From Acinetobacter sp. WCHAc010034 (GTDB taxonomy: Bacteria > Pseudomonadota > Gammaproteobacteria > Pseudomonadales > Moraxellaceae): a stretch of DNA of 64,000 nt. The position numbers and the translations under genes are program-made. Within the stretch, counting starts at the first letter, position 1. The number at the start of each line of letters is the position of its first letter. Where the stretch lies: positions 1,116,001-1,180,000 of the forward strand of contig NZ_CP032279.1 of NCBI RefSeq assembly GCF_001696615.3. The letters are read 5' to 3'. The notes below the pieces were generated by a model. The model was not told the DNA's origin and searched no databases. It saw nothing but the letters and a program-made list of their open reading frames with translations. Positions 1 through 9,651 of the stretch are shown here, in pieces.

Positions 1-222
1 CCGGTCGCGGTTAAAACCCCGGCTGCGCCGCTGACGGTATTGCCGGCGCCAGTTGACGCCGATGTCAGCTGGGAAACCGAAGAGCTGGAAGACGGCATGC
101 TGGCGAAAGCTGTGGATGCCGACGGCACATTGCGCGGCTTTGTCCTGCTGGGCGCCACCGCAGGCAAGCAGCGCCTTGCGCTGACCAAGCTGGTTCCGGA
201 CTTGATTCCGGCCGCAATTTAA
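1..222 (+). CDS. rubB: Rubredoxin-NAD(+) reductase, C-terminal part (5' end outside window)
   Basis: This reading frame is open from the first base and ends at TAA, so only the last 73 residues are present and the start lies upstream of the window. The visible part matches the C-terminal domain of the FAD-dependent rubredoxin reductase, which passes electrons from NADH to rubredoxin and on to alkane hydroxylase in the cytoplasm. The assignment rests mainly on context: esterase and oxyR genes follow directly, as in the rubA-rubB-estB-oxyR operon of Acinetobacter ADP1. The sequence alone is too short to prove the family. The TTG at 40 is an internal leucine codon, not a start. Confidence 0.75.
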   Translation, partial: PVAVKTPAAPLTVLPAPVDADVSWETEELEDGMLAKAVDADGTLRGFVLLGATAGKQRLALTKLVPDLIPAAI

Positions 223-230
223 GCGTTTAA

Positions 231-264
231 TATAAGGACGTTTTTTAAACAAAAGCGTCCTTTT
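231..264 (+). terminator. Hairpin between rubB and estB (attenuator or partial terminator)
   Basis: AAGGACG (234-240) pairs with CGTCCTT (256-262), and the T-run after the left arm pairs further with the AAAA before the right arm. A short T-run follows at 261-264. The hairpin lies just before the estB ribosome-binding site. It could lower read-through into estB-oxyR or act as a processing site. This is inference from sequence only. Confidence 0.5.
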
Positions 265-278
265 AAAGGAGAATGAAC

Positions 279-1217
279 ATGAATAGCGCCTTGCAGTTTA
301 GCAATTCTCCATATACGGCATTTATGCATGAAACCAAAGTCGATCTAGGCAATGGCATAGAACTGCATGTCGAAGTCGGCGGCGATCCTGAGCATCCGCC
401 CATCCTTCTGGTCATGGGTCTAGGCGCGCAAATGCTGTATTGGCCTGATTTTTTCTGCAAATCACTGATTGATCAGGGCTACCGCGTCATCCGCTTTGAC
501 AACCGCGACACCGGCCTGTCTTCAAAAATCAGAAGCCAGGGCCCGCGCCTGAATACCTTCAAGCTCATGAGCCGCTTCGCGGTGGGCCTGGAAAACCAGG
601 GCGCGCCGTATGACCTGTATGATATGGCGGAAGACGCCTCCCTGCTGATTGACCGCATGGGGCTGGATCAGGTCGATGTCATCGGCGCCTCTATGGGCGG
701 CATGATTGCGCAGATCCTTTCCGCGAAATATCCTGAAAAGATTAAAAATCTGGGCCTGCTGTTCACCAGCAACAATCAGCCCCTGCTGCCGCCGCCGTTT
801 CCCAAGCAGCTGTTCAGCTTGATCGGCAAGCCGGATTCTCATGATGAAGACGGCATCATCAATCACAGCCTGAAGGTCTTCAGCATTATCGGCTCTCCGG
901 GCTACTTCAATCAGCTTGAAGCGATTCAGACCGCCCGCCGCCTGTACCAGCGCAGTTATTATCCGGCAGGTATACTTCAGCAGTTTTTAGCCATATTATG
1001 TACAGGTTCGCTGCTGCAGCTGGACAAGCAGATTCAGAAGAACACTCTGGTGCTGCACGGGTCCCGTGACCGCCTGCTCCCGCCCAGCCACGGCAAAGCC
1101 GTTGCGAAAGCAATTTCCGGCGCTAAATTTGAATTAATTGATGGAATGGGGCATGATATCCCACCGCACTTTATTCCATATCTTAGCGGTTTATTTGCCG
1201 ATCACTTTAAATCATAA
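279..1217 (+). CDS. estB: Alpha/beta-hydrolase esterase EstB
   Basis: A cytoplasmic alpha/beta-hydrolase-fold esterase of about 312 residues with no signal peptide. The nucleophile elbow GASMGG places the catalytic serine near residue 138. A later GSRDRLLPP holds the likely acid and GMGHDIPPH the likely histidine. The start is ATG 279, because AGGAG at 267-271 is seven bases upstream of it; the ATG at 273 would be too close to that site. The gene sits between rubB and oxyR. In Acinetobacter ADP1 the gene at this place is estB, cotranscribed with the rubredoxin genes. The natural ester substrate is not evident. Confidence is high for the fold and good for the name because of synteny. Confidence 0.88.
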   Translation: MNSALQFSNSPYTAFMHETKVDLGNGIELHVEVGGDPEHPPILLVMGLGAQMLYWPDFFCKSLIDQGYRVIRFDNRDTGLSSKIRSQGPRLNTFKLMSRFAVGLENQGAPYDLYDMAEDASLLIDRMGLDQVDVIGASMGGMIAQILSAKYPEKIKNLGLLFTSNNQPLLPPPFPKQLFSLIGKPDSHDEDGIINHSLKVFSIIGSPGYFNQLEAIQTARRLYQRSYYPAGILQQFLAILCTGSLLQLDKQIQKNTLVLHGSRDRLLPPSHGKAVAKAISGAKFELIDGMGHDIPPHFIPYLSGLFADHFKS

Positions 1218-1230
1218 ACATTAGGACACT

Positions 1231-2136
1231 ATGGCTGCATTACCATCTTTAAGACAGCTGTCATATCTCGTAACACTGTCTGAAACGCTGCATTTTACCG
1301 AAGCTGCGCGCCGTTCGTTTGTCACCCAGTCGACTTTGTCGGGCGGGATCATGGAACTTGAGCGCCTGCTGGGCGGCGTACTTGTAGAACGCGACCGTCA
1401 AAATGTCCGTTTAACGCCGCTCGGCGAGCAGGTTGTTGCCCGAGCACGTGTTCTCTTGGCCGATGCGCAGGACTTAATGCGCCTAAGCCGTGAAATGAGT
1501 GAGCCGCTCACTGGCGATTTGCATCTTGGCATTATTCCGACCATTGCGCCGTTTATCCTTTCCCAGCTTTTAGACGAAGTGCATAAGCAGCTGCCTAAAA
1601 TCCAGCTGCATCTGCATGAAGCGCAAAGTGAAAAAATTGTTGAAAAGCTGGAGCACGGCAATTTAGACATGGTGGTTCTGGCCCTGCCTTTTGACACCCG
1701 TGGCTTAAAAGTTGCTGAAATTGCTAAAGAAAGCCTCTACCTTGTGCATCACCGCGCTGACCAGAACGCTGCCCATGCGGTGTCTCTGGATGATCTGGAT
1801 CTGTCGCGCCTGATGCTGCTGGAAGAAGGCCACTGCCTGCGTGACCATGCCCTTAGCGCATGCCCGATTGGCGAACGCAAAAATGACCACCGCCTGAAAG
1901 CCAGCTCACTGCCGACTTTGGTGGAAATGGTTTCTGCAGATTTAGGCTTTACCCTGCTCCCTGAAATCGCGATTCATACCAATATGATTAAGGCGGATCA
2001 GAATCTAGCGGTTAAGCCGGTTGAAGCAGGCCCAAGCCGCACGCTGGCCCTGGTGACCCGCAAAAGCACGCCGCTGCAAAGCGAATTTGACGTGCTGCTG
2101 CAGATTCTGCAGAAAATCACGCAAGACCTGCATTAA
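1231..2136 (+). CDS. oxyR: LysR-family hydrogen peroxide sensor OxyR
   Basis: A 301-residue LysR-type regulator. An N-terminal winged helix-turn-helix (about residues 5-65, FTEAARRSFVTQSTLSGGI) precedes a substrate-binding-like domain. Two cysteines near residues 202 and 211, in GHCLRDHALSAC, keep the nine-residue spacing of Cys199/Cys208 of E. coli OxyR, which form the peroxide-sensing disulfide. The gene starts 13 bases after estB and is probably cotranscribed with it and rubAB, so that alkane oxidation and peroxide defence are expressed together, as in strain ADP1. A strong terminator follows at 2165-2192. Nothing looks truncated. Confidence 0.95.
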   Translation: MAALPSLRQLSYLVTLSETLHFTEAARRSFVTQSTLSGGIMELERLLGGVLVERDRQNVRLTPLGEQVVARARVLLADAQDLMRLSREMSEPLTGDLHLGIIPTIAPFILSQLLDEVHKQLPKIQLHLHEAQSEKIVEKLEHGNLDMVVLALPFDTRGLKVAEIAKESLYLVHHRADQNAAHAVSLDDLDLSRLMLLEEGHCLRDHALSACPIGERKNDHRLKASSLPTLVEMVSADLGFTLLPEIAIHTNMIKADQNLAVKPVEAGPSRTLALVTRKSTPLQSEFDVLLQILQKITQDLH

Positions 2137-2164
2137 TTGATCCATGCAGTAAGTTCAAATACAG

Positions 2165-2192
2165 AAAAAGGAGCATGCAGTGCTCCTTTTTT
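2165..2192 (+). terminator. Rho-independent terminator after oxyR
   Basis: GGAGCA (2170-2175) and TGCTCC (2181-2186) form a stem with loop TGCAG, extended by flanking A and T runs. It lies 28 bases after the oxyR stop and ends the rub-est-oxyR operon. Confidence 0.85.
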
Positions 2193-2684
2193 ACTGCTGA
2201 AGTTTTAAGATTAAGCGCAAAAGAAAAAGGGCAAGCCAATTACAGCTGCCCAGTTAAGGAAACCATACAGATGATTTCACACTCGAGTATTAAATCATCT
2301 ATATCCTTTATAAATCTTCCGGCTAGCCAGATAAGCCAGAAGATGCGTTATATTAAGCGGCTGATAAAGCTGGGTATATCCCCAGTTTTGGGTATTTTTA
2401 ACCATTATTCAAATCTGCCGGCTGGAAGATGCGGGCTGCGCCGCGGAAAATCCTCTGCAGGCGGCGTCTTAAGCCAGGCAGATCAGGCCCTCAGCCGGCA
2501 GGCAGCGCCAACACCTTAATACAGAATAAAAAACGTATAAATAACTTTTAATGACAGCCACTTAAATATAATTCACCCTATAAATACCTATTTTTTGGGA
2601 TATTATTTTCCGGCTTTTTAATGCAAAGTTGATTGCGCTGAAGATAAAAAATTTAATGCAATTGATTCCAGAGTGCCTGAATTC
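2193..2684. other. Gene-free region between oxyR terminator and the next regulator
   Basis: About 490 bases. A 114-codon open frame (2175-2519, +) begins inside the oxyR terminator and has no recognisable protein features, so I do not call it a gene. No tRNA, repeat or clear operator is visible. The last 120 bases are AT-rich and presumably hold the promoter of the downstream regulator. Confidence 0.5.
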
Positions 2685-3305
2685 ATGCTCAATGATCTCA
2701 TTCTGCCCGTACCGGTGCTGATGATTAACCGCCGCGCGGCCCTGCCCGAGCCGCTGCTGCGGCATATTTTGAAAAATTTGGGCTATCCTCAGGAACTGAT
2801 TATGTCCGGGCAGACCCTTGACGGCGCAGAAAAGATGATGATTCAGCATCTGCCCAATCTCATTTTTTACAGCGCTTTTGAACGCGCCGACCTGGATTTC
2901 ATCAAAACAATTAAACACTGCTGCCCTTCCAGCCATTTAGTGACTTTCCATCAGGCAGCGCAGGCTGAATTGATTTCCGCAGCCCTTCAGGCCGGCGCAG
3001 ACGCTTACCTGCTGGACGGCGCATCCGCCGAAGCCGCGCAGCAGCAGATGAAAAGCATTTTGCGCGGCGGCGCAGCGCTGCACCCGCAGCTTGCGCGCCG
3101 CCTGCAGCAAGAAGCATTCAATAGCGCCGGCAGCTTCGCAGCCGCCGGACAGCTCAGCCCGGCTGAACAGCAGATTCTTCAGCTGATCAGCCAGTCCAGC
3201 ACGGCTGAACAGGCAGCCGCGCAGTTAAAGCTTTCCGCCTATCAGGTTGACGGCTTGATCAGGAATATCTTCAGAAAGCTGGCTGCGCTCGGCCCTTCGG
3301 CTTAG
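2685..3305 (+). CDS. Atypical LuxR/NarL-type response regulator
   Basis: About 206 residues with a receiver-like N-terminal half and a LuxR-type helix-turn-helix at the C-terminus (LSPAEQQILQLISQ to LIRNIFRKLAAL, about residues 150-200). The receiver looks degenerate. The strand that normally ends in the phospho-accepting aspartate reads NLIFYSAFE, so no acceptor is present there, although AALQAGADAYLLDGAS resembles the end of a receiver. It may therefore work without phosphorylation. No sensor kinase is adjacent. An in-frame GTG at 2673 would add four residues; I prefer the ATG. Targets are unknown. Confidence 0.65.
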   Translation: MLNDLILPVPVLMINRRAALPEPLLRHILKNLGYPQELIMSGQTLDGAEKMMIQHLPNLIFYSAFERADLDFIKTIKHCCPSSHLVTFHQAAQAELISAALQAGADAYLLDGASAEAAQQQMKSILRGGAALHPQLARRLQQEAFNSAGSFAAAGQLSPAEQQILQLISQSSTAEQAAAQLKLSAYQVDGLIRNIFRKLAALGPSA

Positions 3306-3311
3306 CGCAGT

Positions 3312-3345
3312 AAACAGGGCGCTCAAGGCGCCCTGTCAATCACTT
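3312..3345. terminator. Convergent hairpin between regulator and ppk1
   Basis: CAGGGCGC (3315-3322) and GCGCCCTG (3328-3335) form an eight-pair stem with loop TCAAG. It lies between two convergent genes and probably stops transcription from both, although no long T-run follows on the plus strand. Confidence 0.6.
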
Positions 3346-3368
3346 TGTTCCGGCGCTTTGCCGCCGGA

Positions 3369-5450
3369 TCACTTAATCAGTTCCAGCAGCAGGCGCTGCG
3401 AGTTATGCGGCGCTTCGCCTTCCACAGCCTGCACGCGCACCCATGTGCCATCGCCCTGCAGCAGCCAGGACTGCTGATTGTCCTGCATATAGTTCAGCAG
3501 GCCCTGCTGGTAAATGCGCTTCTTCAGGGCCGGATCTTCAATCGGGAAGCAGGCTTCCACACGGTTGAACAGGTTGCGGTCCATCCAGTCCGCGCTTGAG
3601 CAGTAAATGCGCGCATCGCCGTTGTTGCCGAAGTAATACACACGGGTATGCTCAAGGAAGCGCCCGACAATTGAGCGCACGCGGATATTTTCCGACAGCC
3701 CCGGCAGGCCCGGGCGCAGGCAGCAGATGGAGCGGATGATCAGGTCAATCTGCACACCGGCTTGCGATGCCTCATACAGCTTATTGATCAGCTGCATTTC
3801 GGTCAGCGCATTGACTTTGACAATAATCTGCGCCGGCTTGCCGGCTTTGGCATTGGCAATTTCATCATCAATAAAATTGATCAGTTGCGCATGCAGGGTA
3901 AAAGGCGCATGCAGCAGCTTTTTCAGCTTGGCCATTTTACCCATGCCGGTCAGCTCCTGAAAAATGCGGTGCACATCTTCACACAGCTCTTTGTCGGTGG
4001 TGAGCAGGCCGTAGTCAGTATAAATCCGCGCATTGCCAGCATGATAGTTGCCTGTGCCCAAATGCACGTAGCGCACCAGCTTATTGTTCTCGCGGCGCAC
4101 CACCAGAATCATTTTGGCATGGGTTTTATAGCCGACAATGCCGTAAACCACCACTGCGCCGGCTTCCTGCAGCACATTGGCCACCGCAATATTGGACTCT
4201 TCATCGAAGCGCGCACGCAGCTCAATCACCGCGGTCACTTCCTTGCCGTTGCGGGCCGCTTCGGCCAGCACCTGCACAATTTCAGAATCTGCGCCGCTGC
4301 GGTACAGGGTCTGCTTAATCGCCAGCACCTGCGGGTCGCGCGCCGCTTCGCGCAGCAGGTTGATCACCGGCGCAAAGGATTCATAAGGATGATGCAGCAG
4401 GATGTCCTGCTTCTGCATGGCGCTGAAAATGTTTTCAGATTTTTTCAGTACCTTGGGAATGACCGGCGTATGCGAGTCGTAGCGCAAATGCGGGCGCTTG
4501 AAATTGGACAGCAGGCGCGCCAGATTGACCGGGCCATCGACCTTGTACAGCTGCTCTTCGTCCAGATCGAACTCATCCAGCAGGTAGTCGTAAATATGCT
4601 TCGGGCAGTTGTGCGTCACTTCCAGGCGCACCGCGCGGCCAAAGCGGCGCGAGCTTAATTCGCCTTTCAGCGCCTTGGCCAAGTCTTCAACATCTTCATT
4701 TAAAGCCAAGTCGGCATTGCGCGTCACGCGGAACTGGTAGCAGCCGGTTGCGGTCATGCCCGGGAAAAGGTCAGACACATGCTCATGGATAATCGCGGAC
4801 AGCATCACATGATGCTCTTTGCCGCCGGTCAGCTCATCCGGCAGTCGCACCACGCGCGGCAATGAGCGCGGCGCAGGCACGACCGCCAGGTCAATCTGCC
4901 GGCCAAAGGCGTCCTTGCCCTCCAGCGTCACAATAAAGTTCAGGCTTTTATTGACCAGGCGCGGGAACGGATGCGCGGGGTCCAGGCTGATGGGGGTAAG
5001 AACCGGCGCCACCTGCTCCTGAAAATATTTTTTCACCCATGCCGACTGCGCAGGCGTCAGTTCGCCGCGGCGCAGGAAGCAGATGTCTTCTTCGCGCAGC
5101 TTGTTTAAAATTTCCTGATTAAGGATGCGGTACTGGCGCTCAATGGCGGCATGCGCAGTTTCTGAAATCTGATCCAGCACCTGCTTTGGCGTCAGGCCGT
5201 CCGGGCTGCGGCTTTCATTGCCTAAGTCCAGCTGTTCCATGACGCCCGCCACACGGATTTCAAAGAACTCATCCAGATTGCGTGAGAAAATCAGCAGGAA
5301 GTTCATGCGCTCCAGCAAAGGATGCAGCGGATCGACCGCCTGCTCCAGTACGCGCAGGTGGAAATCTAAAATCGACAGTTCGCGATTGATATAGCGGTCA
5401 TTATAAGTATATTCAGTTTGTGCAGGCGGAGTTTCAGCTGCCGTATTCAT
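3369..5450 (-). CDS. ppk1: Polyphosphate kinase 1
   Basis: A 693-residue enzyme that reversibly makes inorganic polyphosphate from ATP at the inner membrane. It shows the whole PPK1 layout: an N-terminal helical domain beginning [23 protein letters not shown], a head domain, and two phospholipase-D-like C-terminal domains. The strand containing [21 protein letters not shown] holds the conserved histidine that becomes phosphorylated, and [13 protein letters not shown] holds the second conserved histidine. The start is ATG 5450, because AGG (of AGGTTAG) lies about eight bases upstream; a GTG at 5489 would add 13 residues without such a site. It is transcribed alone, downstream of mtgA but separated from it by a terminator. 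Confidence 0.96.
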   Translation of the reverse strand: MNTAAETPPAQTEYTYNDRYINRELSILDFHLRVLEQAVDPLHPLLERMNFLLIFSRNLDEFFEIRVAGVMEQLDLGNESRSPDGLTPKQVLDQISETAHAAIERQYRILNQEILNKLREEDICFLRRGELTPAQSAWVKKYFQEQVAPVLTPISLDPAHPFPRLVNKSLNFIVTLEGKDAFGRQIDLAVVPAPRSLPRVVRLPDELTGGKEHHVMLSAIIHEHVSDLFPGMTATGCYQFRVTRNADLALNEDVEDLAKALKGELSSRRFGRAVRLEVTHNCPKHIYDYLLDEFDLDEEQLYKVDGPVNLARLLSNFKRPHLRYDSHTPVIPKVLKKSENIFSAMQKQDILLHHPYESFAPVINLLREAARDPQVLAIKQTLYRSGADSEIVQVLAEAARNGKEVTAVIELRARFDEESNIAVANVLQEAGAVVVYGIVGYKTHAKMILVVRRENNKLVRYVHLGTGNYHAGNARIYTDYGLLTTDKELCEDVHRIFQELTGMGKMAKLKKLLHAPFTLHAQLINFIDDEIANAKAGKPAQIIVKVNALTEMQLINKLYEASQAGVQIDLIIRSICCLRPGLPGLSENIRVRSIVGRFLEHTRVYYFGNNGDARIYCSSADWMDRNLFNRVEACFPIEDPALKKRIYQQGLLNYMQDNQQSWLLQGDGTWVRVQAVEGEAPHNSQRLLLELIK

Positions 5451-5518
5451 ATCTAACCTATGCTTTTTAAAAGTGCGGTGCATGGCCACAAGTATGCTTC
5501 AAATTTGTGACAATTTCA

Positions 5519-5552
5519 TAAAAAAAAGCCTGAATTTTGAGGCTTTTTTTAC
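5519..5552. terminator. Bidirectional rho-independent terminator after mtgA
   Basis: A-run plus GCCT (5521-5531) pairs with AGGC plus T-run (5540-5550), with loop GAATTTTG. It lies about 20 bases past the mtgA stop on the minus strand and upstream of ppk1. Confidence 0.85.
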
Positions 5553-5569
5553 CCGCACAGCGGCATGTG

Positions 5570-6244
5570 TCAGGGAATGCGGCTGTAGCGCATATAGCGC
5601 TGGATCATGCGCTTGCGGTACTGCAGCTTGCGGTCAGCGCGGTGCTCCTGATAATACTTTGGATTAGGCAGAATCGCCGCCAGAAACGCCGCCTGCTCGC
5701 GGCTCAGGCTGCGCGAGCTTTTGCCGAAATAGTGCTGCGTCGCCGCTTCGACGCCGTAAATATTATCGCCGAATTCCACCGAGTTCAAATACACTTCCAG
5801 AATCCGCTCTTTCGACCACATGCGCTCCATCATCCAGGTCGCAACAGCTTCCTGGCCTTTGCGCAGAAATGAGCGCTTATTGTATAAAAACAGGTTCTTG
5901 GCCAGCTGCTGCGAAATCGTGGAGCCGCCCGCCACCACTTTGCCCTGATCTTTATTGCGCTCCAGCGCAAACTGCATGCCTTCCCAGTCAAAGCCATTGT
6001 GCTGCAGGAACTTGCCGTCCTCGGCCGCCACTACGGCATGCTTCATGTAATCGCTGATCTGGCTGTAATCGCGCCATTCATGCTTAATCGGCTCAGACGG
6101 ATCTGACCAGTAGTCCAGGCGCATCATCATGGTGGTATCTACAGGATGAGTGCGCCACCAGGCCAGGCTGGCGAAAATCCACAATTGCACCAAAAGCGCC
6201 AGACTGACCAGAATTAATAAAGTGCGGGCAAGAAAGGCTTTCAT
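5570..6244 (-). CDS. mtgA: Monofunctional biosynthetic peptidoglycan transglycosylase
   Basis: A 224-residue family 51 glycosyltransferase that polymerises lipid II into glycan strands at the outer face of the inner membrane. One N-terminal membrane segment (about residues 7-28, [21 protein letters not shown]) anchors it. The catalytic glutamate lies in [15 protein letters not shown], and the family motif [15 protein letters not shown] and VYLNSVEFG follow. There is no transpeptidase domain, so this is the stand-alone MtgA type and not a class A penicillin-binding protein. Length is usual for the family. It is divergent from the rhomboid gene at 6323. Confidence 0.94.
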   Translation of the reverse strand: MKAFLARTLLILVSLALLVQLWIFASLAWWRTHPVDTTMMMRLDYWSDPSEPIKHEWRDYSQISDYMKHAVVAAEDGKFLQHNGFDWEGMQFALERNKDQGKVVAGGSTISQQLAKNLFLYNKRSFLRKGQEAVATWMMERMWSKERILEVYLNSVEFGDNIYGVEAATQHYFGKSSRSLSREQAAFLAAILPNPKYYQEHRADRKLQYRKRMIQRYMRYSRIP

Positions 6245-6322
6245 GTCAGTCGGCTGCTCCGGAAAATCTGTTTTTTCATGTTAAGCTTGTTATTAAACGA
6301 ATAATCACCGCAAAAGAATAGC

Positions 6323-7138
6323 ATGCCAGAACTTTCACCTCCTCAAGTAAACACTAAACTTGAAATTCAGCTGTGGTGGTTCACTGCCCTGCTGATTGCC
6401 GTCAATATCGGGCTGTTTGCGTGGCAAGTCCTGCATGGCATGGACATCAGCAATCCAAGCACTGCCGATGCGATCCGCTGGGGTGCTGATTATGCACCTT
6501 TAAGCTTTTTAGCGGAACCCGTCCGCCTGTTCACCAGCATGTTTTTTCATTTCGGCCTGATCCACCTCATGCTGAATATGTGGGCGCTGTATATTTTCGG
6601 CAGCATTGCCGAACAGATGCTGGGACGCATGTATTTCATCGGCCTGTATTTTCTGGCCGGCATCAGCGGTTCCCTGCTCAGCGGCTATGTGTCGATTCAG
6701 GACACATATGAGCTGCTCCGCACCGGCGAAGCCAGCCGCGAGCTGCTGCCGAGCGTCGGCGCCGGCGCATCGGGCGCAGTGATGGGCCTGGGCGCTGCCC
6801 TTACGGTGCTGTCGCTGCTGCCGGTGCTGCCGCAGCAGCGCTTTCTGCTGGACAAAAAAACTTTGGTCAGCGTGATGGCCATCAACCTGGCGATGGGCTT
6901 TATGATCAGCGGCATCAACAACGCAGCCCATATCGGCGGCATGCTCATGGGGGCTTTTCTGGCTGCCGCCTGGTATTTCGGGCAGAAGATTCAGCGCGCG
7001 CCAATGGTCAACCTGGCCAGCCTGCTGCTGGGCCTGGCCGCCTGCTGGTTCATTTATCAATACTGCCTGTCGCTGGTGGCGCACATTGCCCCGCTTTGGC
7101 AGGAGCTGATTGAATGGATGAACCGCGCTGCCGGATAA
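6323..7138 (+). CDS. Rhomboid-family intramembrane serine protease
   Basis: A 271-residue polytopic inner-membrane protein. Family marks are clear: HLMLNMWALYIFG in the second core helix, GAGASGAVMGLGAAL with the catalytic serine, and NAAHIGGMLMGAFLAA with the catalytic histidine. Rhomboids cleave substrate helices inside the membrane; the substrate here is unknown. A hydrophobic N-terminal segment (WWFTALLIAVNIGLFAW) and a C-terminal segment after the core give about seven helices. It stands alone between mtgA and the ABC permease gene. A second, shorter rhomboid gene lies at 17371. Confidence 0.9.
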   Translation: MPELSPPQVNTKLEIQLWWFTALLIAVNIGLFAWQVLHGMDISNPSTADAIRWGADYAPLSFLAEPVRLFTSMFFHFGLIHLMLNMWALYIFGSIAEQMLGRMYFIGLYFLAGISGSLLSGYVSIQDTYELLRTGEASRELLPSVGAGASGAVMGLGAALTVLSLLPVLPQQRFLLDKKTLVSVMAINLAMGFMISGINNAAHIGGMLMGAFLAAAWYFGQKIQRAPMVNLASLLLGLAACWFIYQYCLSLVAHIAPLWQELIEWMNRAAG

Positions 7139-7163
7139 GCCGGAACTCAGCGCTGCGGTGAAG

Positions 7164-9650
7164 CTACTGATTCATCTCGCGCAGGCTCTGCAGCGGCGGA
7201 ATATCGCAGAGATAGCTCAGGCGGTAACGGCCTATCAGCGCGCACAGCAGCGCCATCAGCGGCGGCAGAATCAGCCAGATTCCGCCATGCAGCTGCACCG
7301 CCAGCTCCATTTTATAGCTGGCGACGGCGCTGATCACTTCCGCAAACAGACAAGACACCAAGCCTGCAATCAGGCCCATGAAGCCGATTTCCATGCTCAG
7401 CATGCGCTTCATTTTCTGCCTGGAGCTGCCGAATGCGCGCAGCAAAGCCACTTCGCGCTTGCGCTCATCCATCAGAAGATTCAGGCAGGCGGCCAGCACC
7501 AAAATGCCGGACAGCGCCACCAACGCCGCTAAAATGCTGACGATCTGCACCAGCAGGCTGACAATGCGCTTGATTTCATCCAGAATCAGGCTGACATCAA
7601 TAAATACGGTATTGGAAAACTGCTGAATCAGCGCAATCAGCTGCGGCTTTTCTGCATCCGGCACATAAAAGCTGCCCAGATAGCTGCCGGCATTTTCATC
7701 CATGGTCTGCGGTGAAAAAATAAAGAAGAAATTCGGGCTGAAGCTTTCCCACTCCACGCTGCGCAGGTTAACCACCTGCGCCTGCAGCGGGCCTTCAGGC
7801 AGGCTGAAGGTCAGCCGGTCGCCGATTTGAATGCCCAGCTGCGCGGCGGTTTCCGCCTCGACCGAGACTTGGCCGCTCCGGCTGAATTCGGCCGCACCAC
7901 TGAGGATTTTATTGTCTGCCGGATAGGATGCCGCCTGAGTCAAATTCAATTCACGACGCAGCGAATTATTGCCCTGCACCAGCGCTTCGGCAAAAGGCTG
8001 ATCATTCTTCGCCACCAGGCGCCCGCGCACGTTGGGATACAGCGGCGTGCCTGTCCAGCCGTGCGCGTCCAGCTGCTGCCTGAATGCGGGCATGTCCAAG
8101 GGCGGCAGGCTGTAAACAAACTGATTCGGCGTGCCTGCCGGCAGCTGCTGCTGCCAGCGCTCCAGCAAGTCGGTGCGCAGCACCGCCAGCACCGTAATCA
8201 GGCTCAGGCCCAAAGCCAGCGCGGTAATCTGAAATGCAGTCTGATACGGCGTGCGCACATAGGCGGAAAGCCCGGTCTTCAGGCTGCGGATAAACTTCAG
8301 CACAGTCCAGACCAGCAGGTAAAGCGCCGCGCACAGCGCAATAATTGCGCCCATCACTGCTGCGGTCAGCGCCAGGTTTTCAGTCAGCACCGCGCTGAAC
8401 AGCGCCAGGCTGGCGGTGCCGGCCAGCAGCATCCACAGCATGGACTGCAGCGGCTTTTCCTGCTGGCGGATGACCCGGATCGGCGGGGTATTCAGCAGCT
8501 GCCAAAGGCTCGGCAAGACAAAGCCCAGCAGCACCGCGGCGCTGGTCAGCATGGCCACCGGCAATGGCCCCAGCAGCATCGCGCTGGCGGAAAAAGCCAC
8601 ATTCAAATGCGGAATCAGCTGCAGCATCAGCTGAAGCAGGCCATAGCCCAGCCCAATGCCGAACAGGCTGCCGATCAGCATGGCAATTGCAAAGACCGCC
8701 GCCAGCAGCGCCAGATAAGCCCGGAGAATCTGCTGCCTGGACGCGCCCATGCAGCGCATCAGCGCGATATGATCCTGATTCTGCTGCACATAGCGCTGGC
8801 TGCTTAAGGCAATCGCAATGCCGCAAAGCAGAATGGTCAAAATATTCGCCAGCTGCAGGAAGGTATCCAAATTGGCTATCGGCTTCATCAGGCGGGTATT
8901 GCCTTCACTGGCGTTTCTTAAGCGCAGGCTGCTCTGCTCATCCGCCGCCGGTTCATCCGCCAGCTTTGTTTTGGCGCCCGCTTCGGGATGGCGCAGCTGC
9001 TTAAACCGCTGTTCAAACTGCCGGGTATTTTCAGCCTCTCCCGCCAGCAGCAGGCGGTATTCAATGCGGCTGCCGGCCTGCACCGCATGGGTCTTAGCGA
9101 CATCCTGCCGGGAAATGATCACCGTCGGGGAAAAGCCGCTGAAGCCCAGTTCCTGATTGGAGTCATGCGCAATCTTGGCTGTGACCTTGAAGGCGCCATC
9201 GGCAATATGCAGCGCATCGCCGATTTTCACCTGCAGCAGATCCATCGCGCGCTGGCTCAGCCAGACTTCGCCGGATTGAATCCGCTGCGCCGCCGGCTGC
9301 AGGCGCAGATCGCCGCGCAATGGAAAAGACCCGTCAATGGCTTTGACATTGACCATGACAAACTGATCTGAGGTATGCGCCATCGAGCCGAACATCGTCA
9401 CTTCGCTCTGCTTCAGCTGCAGCTGCGACGCCTGATCTTTCCATGACTGGGCAAGCGGCGCGCTGTCGCTCAGCACCAAGTCTCCCGCCAGCATTTCAGC
9501 CGCCTGCAGAGCTACCGCGTTCTGAATCTGCGCATTGCTGAACTTCAGCGCAGTGGTCGCGCTGATGGCCAGGGTCAGGGCGATAATCAGCAGATAAACC
9601 CCGGTGCTTTTAAAGCTTTGCGTTAATAACGGACGGAACAGCGCGTTCAT
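7164..9650 (-). CDS. ABC transporter permease, FtsX-like (YbbP family)
   Basis: An 828-residue permease with two FtsX-type modules. One membrane segment near the N-terminus is followed by a large periplasmic MacB-like domain (about residues 30-260), then three helices, a central membrane pair, a second periplasmic region (about 490-680), and three C-terminal helices with LVALSGILVLAACLNLLMDERKREVALLRAFG. It starts one base after the ATPase gene at 9652, so the two form one operon. YbbAP-type transporters next to tesA are widespread in proteobacteria. They are thought to extract lipophilic molecules from the membrane, and a link to the TesA esterase is inferred from this conserved pairing. Confidence 0.88.
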   Translation of the reverse strand: MNALFRPLLTQSFKSTGVYLLIIALTLAISATTALKFSNAQIQNAVALQAAEMLAGDLVLSDSAPLAQSWKDQASQLQLKQSEVTMFGSMAHTSDQFVMVNVKAIDGSFPLRGDLRLQPAAQRIQSGEVWLSQRAMDLLQVKIGDALHIADGAFKVTAKIAHDSNQELGFSGFSPTVIISRQDVAKTHAVQAGSRIEYRLLLAGEAENTRQFEQRFKQLRHPEAGAKTKLADEPAADEQSSLRLRNASEGNTRLMKPIANLDTFLQLANILTILLCGIAIALSSQRYVQQNQDHIALMRCMGASRQQILRAYLALLAAVFAIAMLIGSLFGIGLGYGLLQLMLQLIPHLNVAFSASAMLLGPLPVAMLTSAAVLLGFVLPSLWQLLNTPPIRVIRQQEKPLQSMLWMLLAGTASLALFSAVLTENLALTAAVMGAIIALCAALYLLVWTVLKFIRSLKTGLSAYVRTPYQTAFQITALALGLSLITVLAVLRTDLLERWQQQLPAGTPNQFVYSLPPLDMPAFRQQLDAHGWTGTPLYPNVRGRLVAKNDQPFAEALVQGNNSLRRELNLTQAASYPADNKILSGAAEFSRSGQVSVEAETAAQLGIQIGDRLTFSLPEGPLQAQVVNLRSVEWESFSPNFFFIFSPQTMDENAGSYLGSFYVPDAEKPQLIALIQQFSNTVFIDVSLILDEIKRIVSLLVQIVSILAALVALSGILVLAACLNLLMDERKREVALLRAFGSSRQKMKRMLSMEIGFMGLIAGLVSCLFAEVISAVASYKMELAVQLHGGIWLILPPLMALLCALIGRYRLSYLCDIPPLQSLREMNQ

Positions 9651-9651
9651 C

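Noticed and set aside
2175..2519. A 114-codon open frame downstream of oxyR on the plus strand
   Set aside because: It begins inside the oxyR terminator, has no ribosome-binding site, and reads like non-coding sequence with no domain.
3762..4658. A 298-codon open frame antisense to ppk1
   Set aside because: It is a shadow of the ppk1 codons; no start signal, and His/Gln/Arg-rich composition.
7827..8807. A 326-codon open frame antisense to the ABC permease gene
   Set aside because: Gln/Arg/Ala-rich composition is typical of antisense reading of a GC-rich gene; the permease on the other strand is well supported.
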